NCBI RefSeq assembly: GCF_027595985.1
Contig: NC_073306.1
Location: forward strand, 194,958,000 to 195,021,999
DNA length: 64,000 nt
Reading direction: 5' to 3'
Origin: Sorex araneus
Lineage: Eukaryota > Chordata > Mammalia > Eulipotyphla > Soricidae
Below are positions 1-12,690 of the stretch, in pieces. A model generated the notes under the pieces. It saw only the letters and a list, made by a program, of their open reading frames with translations, had not been told where the DNA came from and searched no databases. The number at the start of each line of letters is the position of its first letter. Position 1 is the first letter of the stretch. Position numbers and translations under genes: made by a program.

Positions 1-44
1 TCTTAAACATGGATTGCTTTTGCTTTTCAGAAAAATACAATACT

Positions 45-225
45 GGGGGCCTGGAACGATAGCACAGCAGATAGAAAATTTGCCTTGCACGTGGCAAACC
101 CGGGTTCAAATCAGCATTCCATATGGTCCCCTGAGCACTGCCAGGAGTAATTCTTGAGTGTAGAGCCAGGAATAACCCCTGTACATCACCGGGTATTACC
201 CAAAAAGCGAAATAAATAAATAAAA
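45..225 (+). repeat. Shrew-type tRNA SINE, poly(A) family
   Basis: Head with an A-box-like TAGCACAGCAG and a B-box-like GGTTCAAATC, then the family body (CATATGGTCCCCTGAGCAC, CCAGGAGTAATTC) and an A-rich AAATAAATAAAT tail. Moderately diverged. Confidence 0.85.
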
Positions 226-2495
226 TACTCATTGGAACTGTATAGAATTTAAGAGTCACAGAATGTCTGCTGTGAGAATATACAGAATTTTTATGGAAAA
301 GAAGGTATTCAATGATGAGCTTTAACCTCAAAATCACATTCGAGCGAGATGACACTTTAATGGCACTTTTATAACATGCATGCCTGCATTTGTGTTTATC
401 TGTATTTTGAGTGAAGATTTAATCAGAGATGTCCAAAGAAGGGAAGAGATGACAGCTTTATTTAAATTTAGAGAGAACAGATACTCATGCTGAGCTCAAC
501 AGCCACAACTTAAAGTTCTCAATCTCACATAAATTTTATTTAATGATGTGTTCAACTTAGGAATTCTAAATTGGCAAAATCACTGACTATAAAGCAACGA
601 ACCCTACTATGTTTCTCATATATGTAAGCATGAAATATATATCCTCGTTGTTTGTAAACTTTCACCACGCTTATACAAAGAATATTAAACTTCCATTATT
701 CGTTAATTCACTCAAAAAATACAAGACTTTTCTGTAAATATATTGTTCTTCCTGGTAGTTTTGTTAAGGGGAGGACTCTCAAGTGGTGCTCAAGAGGCCT
801 GAGGGTCTAAAGGTCACTTTTCTCAATTCTTGACCATCCTGGCAGGGTTCAATGTGGAGACCAAACATGTGGTGCTGCTCATGCCATGCTATGTCAGAGA
901 CAGCAGGGCCAGTAGTGCCAGGGGATTTCAGAGGCACTGGAAGGTCGGGGGGTGGCATACAGTGCCTGGGATCAAATCAGGGTTCACCACAACGCATGCA
1001 CCGTAACCTCTGTACTAATGTTTATGGTTTTGATGTTCAAAGTCCCTGCACCTTCCATATGCCTCCAAATTGCAGCAAAATCTGAGATTTCATCTTTTCT
1101 CATCACTGAGTAGGACAATTATGCCACAACTTCTTTGTATATTTATCTGTCATTAGATTCCTGGGTTATTGTACAGGCTGCAATGAACATAGAGACAGCT
1201 TTTCAAGTCAATGTTTTGGCGTTCTTGAAGTTGATAGTAAGAAATGGAATGAAAGTTCTATTCATGCTTTCTTAAGAAATCACTATACTATTTTTATGTG
1301 AAAATCGTATATCTGAAACAGACCACATTCCCACTAATAGTGAATAAGAGCGGGTAGAAAGATGGTTTTTCTAAGCTCTACTCAAAACTGACCACCTTTC
1401 TAGTTATAAGGCATGTAACATATATTACCTTCAAATACAAAAAAAAAAAAAAGGCCCTAAAAAATGTTCTTTTCTACTCTTGCAGGCTGTAGCTTATGTA
1501 CTTACTTTAGCTAGCCTGGCATGCCCCAGACAACCAGACCTTAAAACTGTGAATTGTGTAACTTTGGCAATACTTATCTTGCACCCTGTGGTTTTCTGAT
1601 TTATACTAATTAAAACCTGTCATTCTGTGGCTTTGATGTGGTGAATAGGTATGGTATTCTATGGGCTAGAAAGATGATCAAGAACCCTTAGGATGGTTTT
1701 TTCACACTTTTCAGGAGAAATAACATCATCTCTGGGTAAGATAGGTTAAGTTTGCATTGACCCTGTCTTTTAAAAACCAACTGATCAGAAGAAGTTGTGT
1801 TTGGGGCCTGACTCATTGGAACAGAAAAAGAAAATGTCAGCTTAAAATTAAAATATTGGGGTTTGTAGGCTATACAAATTTTCTTCAATAAAGTTATCAC
1901 ACCTGGAACTACAGCTACAACCAGACTTACCAGTGTACTGAGCTTGCAATAACCCACTGTGATTTCCACTACACATCTTGCGCACCAAACAAGTGAATTG
2001 AATGGACACGTAGTAGGACACCAATTTGTATCTCTCATGTCCATCTTCCAGAGTAACACTAATGTCTACAATACCCCTACCGTATTCCATATTTCTACAA
2101 TGGCCCATACTACTGAGGTCAAGATCAGTAGTAAAAGAAATATAATTCCAGGAACTTTCTTCAACTGGGTCCTTCCGAACTTAATCATTTTCACTCACTG
2201 GTATAGTGATTGATGCAGAAATCTGCCTCTTCTTAGGTATCTGTTCTCACTAAGTGATCTGGAACTGGGGAAATAATTACAAGATAGATGCAAATCAGTC
2301 CACAGTTAGGTGAATGTGGGCCAGGATTTCATAAGCTTCAGTTGGTACCCTACTAAGATTTTTCTTGTTCAAAAACACCTTCTAATCCCTCAGAAATCTG
2401 AGTATCTCCCTTGCCTGAGCCCAACCTGTACAGTGACCCTAAGCAAATTGCTTCAGAACCCTTCAGAAAAGACTCAGAGAAGCTTCCTTGATATA

Positions 2496-2496
<1 letters not shown>

Positions 2497-2558
<62 letters not shown>
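2497..2558. repeat. (GT)n then (GA)n microsatellite
   Basis: A short GTGTGTGTG run passes directly into about 25 GA units with one AAAG interruption. Confidence 0.95.
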
Positions 2559-2634
2559 TCATGAGACTTTTCCTCATGTTTCTCTCAGTTCAAAGTTTCT
2601 AGGTCTGCAAACTAGATTTAAGACCATTAGTCAT

Positions 2635-2810
2635 GGGGCCAGAGCGATAGCACAGAGGGTAAGGTGTTTGCCTTGCACACAGCTGACCTGGGTTCGATTC
2701 CCGGCATCCCATATGGTCTTCCCAACACTGCCAGGAATAATTCCTGAGTGCATGAGCCAGGAGTAACCCCTGTGCATCACTGGGTGTGACCCAAAAAGCA
2801 AAAAAAAAAA
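2635..2810 (+). repeat. tRNA SINE, poly(A) family, with perfect 15-bp TSD
   Basis: Complete copy with A box TAGCACAGAGG and B box GGTTCGATTCC, ending CCAAAAAGC plus A12. It is flanked by the identical 15-bp duplication AAGACCATTAGTCAT at 2620-2634 and 2811-2825, which points to a fairly recent insertion. Confidence 0.95.
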
Positions 2811-3325
2811 AAGACCATTAGTCATATTATTAGTGATCTTAATTAGGCTAAATGAATCTATAATTTTTCATCTTTGTATATCAAGCAGCATCTTAATAAG
2901 ATATCCATCTTTTCTTTTCCTAGAGATCCATGATCTACTAGTCATCACCACAGATTCCTCTTGGTCCAAGTCCCTTGGTCACCATTCCATCCTGTGGCCA
3001 ATTGTGAATATTGGACATTTTTTGTCTTGGCTTCAGCTATTTCAGAAATCTGTTTTTAACATTGAGATCACAAAGCAGTATCACCCATCATCATGTTTGC
3101 CCTCCAGTGGATAAATTCATAAAATTCTTCCTAATGCTTTAGTGAAGGAAGCATTTTCTGGGTCCTTCACAGTGGGAAACGTGGAAAGAGAATCAAATGG
3201 TGAGCATATAAATGTGATCTCTAATACACCAATATATTTCAGGCATGCCAGTTATTGGTATACATAATTTTTATGCCGTGCCTGAATAATCTTGTTCCAC
3301 TGATACCAAATGATGCTGGTTTAAT

Positions 3326-3495
3326 GGGGCTGGAGAGGGAGAGCAGTGGGTAAGGTGTTTGCCATGCACACAGCTGACCCAGACTCATTCCCAGGCACCT
3401 CATATGTTTCCCCAGGCCCGCCAGGATGGAGCCCTTAGCATAGAGCTAGGAGTAGGCTCTCCAGCACTGCCAATAGCCCAAAGTCCCCCCCAAAA
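3326..3495 (+). repeat. tRNA SINE, diverged
   Basis: Recognisable head (GGGGCTGGAG, CAGTGGGTAAGGTG) and body, but with a damaged B box. No clear target-site duplication. Confidence 0.75.
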
Positions 3496-3576
3496 TTATT
3501 CTAGTTTATTATTTACAGAGCAAATATTTAAATTTTGAAATGGATTTTATTCTTAAGTGTTAAAAATTTTAAGTAA

Positions 3577-3740
3577 GGGGCTAGAGCTATAGCACAGCAG
3601 GTAGGACATTTGCCTTGCACGTGGCCGACCCGAGTTCGATTCCCAGCATCCCATATGGTCCCCTAAGCACCGCCAGAGGTAATTCCTGAGTGCAGAGCCA
3701 GGAGTGACCCCTGTGCATCACCAGGTATGACCCCCCCAAA
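3577..3740 (+). repeat. tRNA SINE, poly(A) family, with 15-bp TSD
   Basis: Complete copy flanked by AAAAATTTTAAGTAA at 3562-3576 and 3741-3755, identical on both sides. The A-rich start of the duplication is typical of L1 endonuclease cutting. Confidence 0.93.
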
Positions 3741-3999
3741 AAAAATTTTAAGTAAATATATGACAAGCAATTACAAAGGCAGCATGCAAATGACTATGTA
3801 TATAAATAAAGTGTGTGGAAACTTTTATTTATGCAATCTTTTAAGTTCTGGGTGCAAAAACTATTGACCAGGAGAGCAATGTCTTTTCCAAAGTTCTTGT
3901 TACACAGCACGTTGGTAATCTCTCAGACAAGAGCATAATGGCTCCAGAGTGAGAGACAACAATCTTCATACACTTTATTCTAAGGAAAGTTTTTTTCAT

Positions 4000-4210
4000 C
4001 ATGTTTAGCAGATTATTCATAACAAGCAACACAAAATAAATTATTTAGGACCTACTATAGGGGCAGGCTTGGGCAGTGGTTGGGAAAATTGGAAATAATG
4101 GTGGTGAGAAGATGTAATGGTGGTGGGATTGCTGTTGGAACACTGAATGTAATAAATTATTTTAAACAACTTTATCAAAATAAAATTTAAAAAATTTTAA
4201 ACTTAAAAAA
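4000..4210 (+). repeat. Unclassified poly(A) retroelement, family G, 3' end
   Basis: Ends GTAATGGTGGTGGGATTG, then AATGTAATAAATTA and a long A-rich tail. The same ending occurs at 5300-5385 and, on the other strand, at 60965-61090. I do not recognise the family. Confidence 0.5.
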
Positions 4211-4377
4211 TAAAATATAAAAAAACAATGTTCTCATTACAATTATAGGCTAAAGTACCCCACTTTTAGACTTCCCACTCAGCACTCTAGCCAGTTTCTC
4301 TTCATCCACCAAGCATTCATTTGAAAATCCAGTTAAAGTTATGATTAATCTGTTCCTTAAAAAAAATTAATACAATG

Positions 4378-4530
4378 GCACAACGGCTAGGGCGTTTTTC
4401 TTGCAGTGGCTGACCCGGGTTCGATTCCCAGCTTCCCATATGGTCCCCTGAGCACCGCCAGGGGTAATTCTTAAGTGCAGAGCCAGGAGTGACCCCTGTG
4501 CATCGCCGGGTGTGACCCAAAAAGAAAAAA
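4378..4530 (+). repeat. tRNA SINE, 5'-truncated
   Basis: The first bases of the head are missing; the copy begins at GCACAACGGC. It is flanked by AAAATTAATACAATG (4363-4377) and AAAATTAATGCAATG (4531-4545), one mismatch. Confidence 0.9.
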
Positions 4531-4689
4531 AAAATTAATGCAATGAATAAAATTCTGCCTGCCATTTCAGAGATTACTCAAGTGACCTGCAGTCTAATTA
4601 TTCAAATACCTACCATTTATGGTATTATATAAATCGGAGTAAATATTCAGGTTGACCCAGAACCAGACTTATAGTCTAAATTTATGTTT

Positions 4690-5385
4690 TAGAACCTACA
4701 AATAATCTCCTTGGGAAAATAAGTCTCAAACAGATGAGAACTGAGCGTATCAGCGGCCTTGATCCAGAGACAGAGCCGTGAATCCTGGAAGACAGCAGCC
4801 CGCTGGAGAACTCTTCAGACCCAGAACCGAGCCAGTTCAACCGGGGCACCTCAGATGGAGCAGGTGTCCCCTCTCCACCCACTTCAGATAAAACCCCGGT
4901 GGCCACAAGCTTCCAAAGGAGAAAACCAGGTACACGGGTTCAGGGGCTAAGACTCCAGGCCACATGGCGACGGAGGAGATGGGCCGTCCCTTCCCGTCTC
5001 TCTGCCCACTTCGGGTTCTGGCTGTCACGCCCACGATCTGCCTCCGGGCTCCATCTCAGCGCATCAATGGCCTTGACCCAGAGACTCCCAAATGAATCTC
5101 AAAATGGATTAGCTCCCTACAGAGATGTCTCTGGACCCCAATCATTTACAATTTTAGAATTCCAGACCCAAGAGCGGCCATGTGACCTCTCATGATATTC
5201 ATAATAGGCAATAGAAAATAAATTACCTAGCATCTGCCACCTGGCAGGCAGACTTGAATGGTGGTGGGGAACTTCAGAGTAATGGTGCTGGGAAGGTGTA
5301 ATGGTGGTGGGATTGGTGTTGAAATATGGAATGTAATCAATTAATGCAAACAAACTTATGAAACTAAAATTTAAAAAAAATTAAA
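4690..5385 (+). repeat. Unclassified poly(A) retroelement, family G, long copy
   Basis: GC-rich 5' part, then an AT-rich 3' end with GTGTAATGGTGGTGGGATTG and an A-rich tail. GCCTTGATCCAGAGAC near 4756 recurs as GCCTTGACCCAGAGAC near 5071, so the 5' part holds an internal repeat about 315 bases apart. Matching fragments lie at 15656-15935 and, reversed, at 61400-61925. No protein coding is recognisable. Confidence 0.55.
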
Positions 5386-6700
5386 GAGGAAAAAACAGAT
5401 GAGAACTTAAAATTTGTAATGCATCTCCCCTACTTGTAAAACTGCTCCATCGTTAGATGGTTGACTCGCATGATGTGTGAGGCCGGGTGAATGACAGCAA
5501 CATGCAGACAACACTGCATTTTGCAAAGAGGGAGAGAGAGGAAAGCATCAGTTTAAGCCAGGTCTTTCTTTCATACACATCAGACACCAGATAGTAAAAG
5601 TACCAGCAACCACATTGCACAGAACCCAGACAGTAGAACCTAAATTCTTACCCTTGAGAAATGCTCATGATAATGTTGTTTGTCAAGATGTGTTTTGCTG
5701 ATGCCTTCAGCTCTCACCTGACTCTTTCATCTTTTCCTAACTTTCAGCAGCTTTCTAGACCCATCTAACAACTGGTTCGATAATGACTTAAAGATATGCT
5801 ATAGTGAGCAGACTGAAGGAAATGACGGAGAGTTTTTCAAAGTGGAGAGGGATTCACATTCTAATTTATTCACAAACTAGAAGTGGGTGGGTCTTCCTTA
5901 AAGATGTGTTTGGGAAAACTGCCATTAAAAATATCAACCCTGAATTTATGTGTCTAGCGGAGTTTGCACATCATTTTTACATGACTGTCTAGGGTTAAAT
6001 TACCTCCATGAAGCAGCCAGAGCTAAGTCCCAGATGACTGAAACCATATCATTTCTGCAGGTAGCAACCTTTGAAAAAATCAGAGACAAAGGAGGAAATC
6101 TTTATAGGAGCAATCTGTCTTGACTGTGTAAGACTTCCTTTTTTTAGGAGATCCTTCCCAGTAATGCCAATGACCTGGGGCCACTCTCTATGATACAAAA
6201 CACAGCAGCACCCAGCAATGCATGTGGATAGAAGGGGGGGAGCAGGAATCTTAACAATGAACTGAGCAACAGCCCTGGGCAAGCCAGGCTGTGCTCCTGC
6301 CCTTTGAGCCATGACCCTCACACTAAGAATTTCTTTCATGTCCATTCAATATATATCATATAATAAGTAAAATCAGTTCATTCACATGTGGAAGATAAAG
6401 AAACAAGATTAATGCGCAAACAACAACAAAAAGCATTTCCTGAGGAGGAGGGCTTTGGCATGGATAACCGTGGATATATAGGATCCATTGTATGGTGGTA
6501 TGAAGTAAATATACTTTTTATTGGAATCATAATGTGGAAGGCATAGGTTTAAGACTATAATGCCATACTTCTGACATCTGTATAATGTTATAAAACTATG
6601 TCTGTTCAACAAAAGTTAAAATATAAAAAGATACACTGTCAGTAAATTTACTCTGAAATTTTGTCCAGCTAACAGATTTTGAGTGCTTGTGCTTGGCGAG

Positions 6701-6862
6701 TACCGTGTGGCCACCCACCAACGAGATGGTCAGACTTCTCCATCAAAACCCTGAATGAACCGTTTGAGGCTCTTCCTGTTCCTGGAGCAAGCAGATATCA
6801 TTGAGACGTTACTGGCGCCCGCTAGAGCAGATCAAAGACCAACAGGATGACAAGTGATACAA
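6701..6862 (+). mobile_element. RTE-type LINE, 3' end fragment with TSD
   Basis: Carries the last codons of an RTE reverse-transcriptase ORF. One frame reads RRYWRPLEQIKDQQDDK and then stops at TGA, followed at once by the short repeat GATACAAGTG. About 28 bases are missing relative to the copy at 40892-41295. It is flanked by GTGCTTGGCGAG (6689-6700) and GTGCTTGGCAAG (6863-6874). The element is 5'-truncated. Confidence 0.85.
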
Positions 6863-7024
6863 GTGCTTGGCAAGTGTTTGTTACTGTGGTACCTAGAGCC
6901 TCTATGATACCAAGGTGCATAAGTAACTCAGTGGTAAAGTGTAATACTAAGGTAAGAAGTCAAAGAACAGAAGGAGAAGGACTATATATGCTGGAGAAAA
7001 GGAAATGTTTCATAGAGTAGAGGA

Positions 7025-7900
7025 CTTTTTTTTTACCAGAAATATCTTTATTTTATTTAAATATTTTTTATTTTATTGAATCACTGTGAGATACAGTTAC
7101 AAAGCTTTCATGTTTGAGTTTCAATCATACAATGATCGAACACCCATCCCTTCATCAGTGCACATTCTCCACCACCGACATCCCCAGTATATACCCCCTT
7201 CCCATCCCCCCTCTGTGGCAGAAAATTTCCCCCATACTCTCTCTACTTTGGGGCATTATGGTTTGCAATATAGATACTGAGAGGCCATCACGTTTGGTCC
7301 TTTATCTACTTTCAGTACACATCTCCTATCCCGAACGATTCCTCCAACCATCATTGACTTAGTGATCCCTTCTCTATTCCAGCTGTCTTCTCCCTCAGCT
7401 CATGAGACATACTTCCAGCTATGGAACAATATTCCTGGCCCTTGTGTCTACTGTCCTTGGGTGTCAGTCTCATATTATGTTAATTTATATTCCACAGATG
7501 AGTGCAGTCATTCTATGTCTGTCCTTCTCTTTCTGACTCATTTCAATTAGCATGATACTCTTTATGACTATCCACTTGTAAGCAAATTTTATGACTTCAT
7601 CTTTCCTAACAGCTGCATAGTGTCCCATTGTGTAGGTGTACCAAAATTTCTTTAACCAGCCATCTGTTCTCAGGCACTTACGTTGTTTCCAGATTCTGAC
7701 TATTGTGAACTGTGCTGCTATGAACAAACAGGTGCAGATATCATTTCTACTGTGCTTTTTTGCACACTCAGGATATATTCCCAGAAGTGGTATTGTGCAG
7801 TCATAATGGAAGCTCAATTTCCAGTTTTTGAAGGAATGGCCATACTGGTTTCCAAAAAGCCTGAACCAGTCATCATTTCCACCAACAGTAAAGGAGTGGA
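7025..7900 (-). mobile_element. L1 3' end, antisense
   Basis: Read on the - strand, it encodes the C-terminus of L1 ORF2 (LLGIYPECAKKHSRN and WLKKFWYTYTMGHY are recognisable), then a 3' UTR and poly(A), seen as poly(T) at 7025-7080. It is broken by stops and 5'-truncated. AT-rich sequence at 7905-8035 may be an older L1 piece. Confidence 0.88.
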
Positions 7901-8035
7901 AAAGACATTTTTTTTTTCATTGAAATTACACTGCATTATAACATTAGATAGGTTTTAGGCATGCAACATTATAAATTAATGTGTGCACACATTTATTTCA
8001 TTGCTAACCATTGATATATTTTTTGACTGTTTTGT

Positions 8036-8190
8036 TTTGTGGGACACACCCAGAAATGTTCAGGGTTTACTCCTTTCTCTGCACACATGACACTCAGACA
8101 TCACTCCTGGTGGTGCTCAGGGGAATATACAGGGTATTAACCCAGGTTGACCATGTGCGAGGAAGCATCCTATACTGTGGCCATCTAAGG
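8036..8190 (-). repeat. tRNA SINE, old copy
   Basis: Reverse-oriented body (GACACACCCAG, TGGTGGTGCTCAGGGG) with heavy divergence and a decayed head. Confidence 0.6.
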
Positions 8191-9894
8191 ACTTTCTTTA
8201 ATGCAAGTTGAGATGAGGAAACAATATTGAAAGGTTTTGATCTGACTCATATTTAATGTATCACTCGGGCTGCTGATTTGAGAATAAAGAGGAGCAAGAA
8301 GCAGAGACAACATTAAGGAGGTGGACAAGAAAAGAACAAAGTGGCTGGAGATGGTACATCGTGATCTGATTCCAAATCTAATCTATTTGAAAAGTAGAGC
8401 TGAATTTCCCCAAACAGGTGATTCAATTATGACCCTAAGAATTTAGATGATTCACTTTCTCTTCTGAATCTAAATTCTATAATTCGGAGAAGCTTTTTCT
8501 CTTTTGTAATGTAAGAATAGATGTAAAATAATGTAAGAATGTAAGATAGAATCTTACATTCACATAGAAACTAGTACTTTAAAAGCCTGAAAAATGTATG
8601 AATATATAAAATTATATATAGCATATATATGTATATATATGAAAAATGTACATATATAAACACACATTTGTACATGTATGTAACAGCTTTTCAGTTATTT
8701 TCTCTCTTTAGGAAGCTTTATAATAAAGAAAAATACATGACAAGTGCCTTTAAAGAAAAAAACAAATATTTCCATTTGTTTAAAAGAAATCTTCTCCAGT
8801 TAATTATCTTTCGACTACTGAAGTATGCTGGACTTGGAAGTCTTCAAGCCCATGTTCTCCCTTGAAATCATATCTTGCTAGTCTTTTTTTTTTCCTTGCT
8901 TGCTCTTTCAAGCTCCTGTTCTTTCTTGAGCTTGAAAGATTCCTTTTCTTCTCCCCCCCACCCTCCTATCTTTTTAAGTTTCATTCAATAATAAAATACT
9001 TTATCTTACTAAAAAAAATTTTTTTAAGTATGCAAGATTCTTAGTTTCTGGTGGTTAAAGCAAATGTTCAATTTCTAATGAGTCCAGAATTATCTTCTCA
9101 TCAGAGAAAAAAGAGGAGAACCAAGATGTGTTCAAGGTTAGAAACAAAGGTAAATTATCTGTGGCAACTCTTTGACTTAGTGACTCTGGTGACCCAATCG
9201 AACTGTACCCCTCCTATGAGTGTTTGCACAACCTTGCCATGAAGGTGCTATGGCAAGTGAAAAGAGGAAGTCAATATAGTACAGACTCTCAATCTAAATA
9301 ACCCAGCCTACATTTTTTATTCAATCACACTCCATCTCAGTTTCCACAAGTGTTAAATATTTACCATTCATAAATTTTGAGGAAAAGACAACATATCTGA
9401 TAAAAACTCTTTTCCTAGGTCACATGCTAAACAAACAGGTTGAAGCACCTTAGAATTGAAAGGATTGGAAGGCACCGTCTAAGATACTGAGGGTGGGCTT
9501 TAGAGACTCATTCTCTGTGAAAAAAGAAATTTGAATTGTGATAGATGGGCAAGGGAAACTACTCAATACAAAGTCACAGACAGAGGGGTGACCCCTGAGT
9601 ATCCAAACCTATTGAGAATGGGGAGCTTGAAATGGGTAGTTAGTCTCAAAGTAGATGTGTCAGTGTAGATGCTAGCATTTCTGTGAGGGAAGGTGATTAT
9701 GTGATGTCTAGTAAAAAATGACATGATAGACTCAACAAGCTTCAACTTACTCAATTATCCAGTCTGCTCTAAGTGTTCATTTAAAAGTTGATTCATCTTA
9801 CCCATCATGCACACTTTCAATATCAAGAGAAAGTCTCTTGTTTTCAAGAGAAGCAAGACTTTACTTATTACTTTCCAAATAATGGAACTTTGAA

Positions 9895-10065
9895 AAAAAA
9901 ACAATTTATACTAATTTATATTTATTTATAATATATTTATAATATATTTATTTAATATAATATATATTTATATAACAATATGTAATTGTATAAAATGTCG
10001 ATATTAAATATATAATAAGTTAATTATATTTATATAAATTAAATTTATACTAATATTTGGAATTA
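9895..10065. repeat. AT-rich low-complexity tract
   Basis: Nearly pure A/T with imperfect TTTATAATATA repeats. Intergenic. Confidence 0.85.
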
Positions 10066-10149
10066 ATTTCACAAATTCATGGCTTCTAAATTCACATACC
10101 ATTTTACAATAAAGTCTCATATAATTTTCCCTGTTATCCTGGCATAAGA

Positions 10150-10812
10150 TGTCCATGGCACTTTGAGGCCACGTGCTTCCTGGAGCTTGGTTTTATATCT
10201 AGATGTTGACCAATTATGGGATTACACGACACTGGGGGCAGTTTCTGGGTGTGACCACTTAGCTACTGGAAAATGGGGGACCTGGGGGAAGAGGCCCAGT
10301 CCCAATCCGAGCAGGCTTGGAGATCTCAACCCCGGGTCCCTCACACCTGGGTTCTGCTGCTGGTTCCTTCATGCATGAGGCTCGTCCAAACATGTGGAGA
10401 GGGGCTTTGAGCATGGCTGTGGCTGGGTTTCAGGAGTCTTCGGCTACCGGGGCTCTGTTCAGGGGAAAGAGGGAAACTCAACCCACCCTCTCCAAGAGGC
10501 CCCGGTGAAGACAGCCAGGTGCGGAGACAAGAGATTCTTGGAGAACCTGGCAAGCTACCAAGAGTTTTCCTGCCCGCATGGAAGAGCCTGGCAAACTCCC
10601 CATGGCGTATTCATATGCCAAATACAGTAATAATGATGCGTCTCATCTCCTGAGCCTGAAAGAGACTCTAATGCAGCACGTTGGGAAGGATGAGTAAAGA
10701 GAGACTGCTAAAATCTCAGGGCTAGGATAAATGGAGATGTTACTAGGCCTGCTGGAGCAAATCGAGGATCAACGAGATGATAGTGATGATAGTGATAGTG
10801 ATAGTGATCCTA
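10150..10812 (+). mobile_element. Long non-autonomous element with RTE-type tail
   Basis: The 3' half contains the middle block of the long SINE family (CCTGGCAAGCTACCAAGAG, CATATGCCAAATACAGTAA), separated from its tail by about 90 extra bases. It ends with the RTE-like tail (CTGGAGCAAATCGAGGATC) and a GATAGTGATAGTGATAGTGAT repeat. The 5' 350 bases are GC-rich and unfamiliar, without a tRNA-like head. The 5' limit is approximate. It could be an ancestor or relative of the long SINE, or several nested insertions. Confidence 0.5.
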
Positions 10813-10874
10813 GCATAGCATCAGGTACAAAAATGTATATTTTATCCATACTGTTTAGAATAAAATGGTAAAAA

Positions 10875-11080
10875 TCCAGGTAAACCTGGGTTCAGAAAAA
10901 CCTCTTGTTCCACAATCCTTTGAAAAGTTATTTAACCTCATTAAAATTCTATTTTTCTTTTATGGTACAAATGGGGATGTAAGGGGGTCACAGTATAGGG
11001 TTTTTATTCATGTTAAATAAATCATCTAAAACACCCCGATGCTTGAACACAGTAAGTGGAGTTATTGTTACACATTTCAA
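10875..11080 (+). repeat. Probable MIR
   Basis: Weak match to the ancient mammalian MIR layout: CCTGGGTTC, then TTATTTAACCTC, then ACAAATGGGGATGTAA. Confidence 0.45.
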
Positions 11081-11757
11081 GGCATTGTTACATAAGATAA
11101 TGGTAACTAGCCTGGGTTTATTATCACTACATAGTTTATTAATTAAATTTGTATATCTATAACTTCTTTAAAGCATATAATTCAAAGCAAAAAATAGTAA
11201 TAGGGTAGAGAAATGAAAAGGTAAGCATAAGCATAAAGGAACTTAATAGACTCTCTTCGAACTCACTGGTGCCTTCTCTACCCATATTGAGTAGTTTTGG
11301 GGTTAGGCAAGTCAACTGATATAATACAATATCTCAGTACAAGGAAAAATAAAAATAGGATAGTCATATCCACAAAAGCAGAAAAAGCATCTGACAAGAT
11401 GTAATTCCTCTTAATCACAAAAATTCTCAATAAAAATGGGGATAGAAGGAATTTTTCTCATGATAGTTACAGTCATTCACTACCAACCCACAACACCTCA
11501 CATGCATTATTTACCTGGCTCCCTAATAGAAACATATTATCCCCTTTTACTTAACAGGGAAACTGAACAGTAGAAGTATTTATTGAAAGTATCGGCTAGA
11601 GTCTGGCAACTCTGAAGTCTGGCCAGTTCCCACCATTAGTAAGAACTCAAAAGAAGTTTTTCCTCCTTGCAACTTAAAATCTTGGGGAATGAAAGGCTCT
11701 TAATAAATAGAAGCAGAGAAATTTGGGTGATCACAGTCCTTAGAAAATGTAGATATC

Positions 11758-11922
11758 GGGGCTGGAGCAATATCACAGCAGGTAGGGTGTTTGCCTTGCA
11801 CATGGCCGACCCAGGTTTGATTCTCAGCATCCCATATGGTCCCCTGAGCACCGCCAGGAGTAATTCCTGAATGCAGATCCAGGAGTAACCCCCGTGCGTC
11901 ACCATCCAAAAAGAAAAAAAAA
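11758..11922 (+). repeat. tRNA SINE, poly(A) family, with TSD
   Basis: Complete copy flanked by TAGATATC at 11750-11757 and 11923-11930. The body lacks the usual GGGTGTGACC end. Confidence 0.9.
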
Positions 11923-12239
11923 TAGATATCCCTTGAGGTGTTGGGGGGAATGTACACACACCCACAAATACCCAAAACACACAAATTCCTCTGCACACTT
12001 TCATGGATTTATGGATACAGTTTAAGAAAGCAAGTTTTGGAGAGATGCCTAAAGCTGAGTTATCCCAAGGACACCTGGCTACCTGAGCAAATATCTCTGG
12101 GCCTAGGGAGTGGGGCCAGGACAAGTCCTGTGCAACACCTCCAAACTTCACAGAGCTGACAGCCCAGGAGAAACTAGAAAATTAGAAGGGAAAATTGAGT
12201 AGAAGCCCGCTGAGCTCAATGAGTGAAAACAGTAGTACT

Positions 12240-12482
12240 ATAGCACTATTGTCCCGTTGCTCATCAATTTGCTCGAGCGGGCACCAGTAAGGTCTCCACT
12301 GTGAGGCTTGTTGTTACTGGTTTTGGCCTATCGAATATGCCGAGGGGAGCTTGCCAAGCTCTGCCGTGCGGGCAGGATACTTTTGGTAGCTTGCTGGGCT
12401 CTCCAAGAGGGATGGAGGAATTGAATCAGGGTCGGCCATGTACAAGGCAAGCGTCCTACCCGCTGTGCTATGGCTCCAGTCC
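12240..12482 (-). repeat. tRNA SINE, long RTE-tailed family
   Basis: Read on the - strand: head, then GAGCCCAGCAAGCTACC, ATATTCGATAGGCC-like and GGAGACCTTACTGGTGCCC blocks, then the tail ending CAAATTGATGAGCAACGGG. No poly(A). Confidence 0.88.
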
Positions 12483-12514
12483 ATCAGCAATATAAAGCAA
12501 ATTAATTAGTACCT

Positions 12515-12690
12515 GTTAAGGGACAGGTGTGGGAATTGGGTGGGAAACTAGGGACATTGGTGGAGAGAAGGGCACGTTGATAGTGGGACTGGGATTGGAA
12601 TATTGAATATCTGAAACAACTGAGTTGTGGGCAACTTTGTGAATGAATGGTGGTGTTTAAATACAGTTACATAAATAAATAAATAAAAAG
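12515..12690 (+). repeat. Family G-like poly(A) retroelement 3' end
   Basis: GGACAGGTGTGGGAATTGGG through GGACTGGGATTGGAATATTG to an A-rich AAATAAATAAATAAAAAG tail. Similar in layout to 17330-17625. Confidence 0.45.

Noticed and set aside
11636-12151. 171-codon open frame on the - strand
   Set aside because: It contains a complete SINE read backwards and no recognisable protein.
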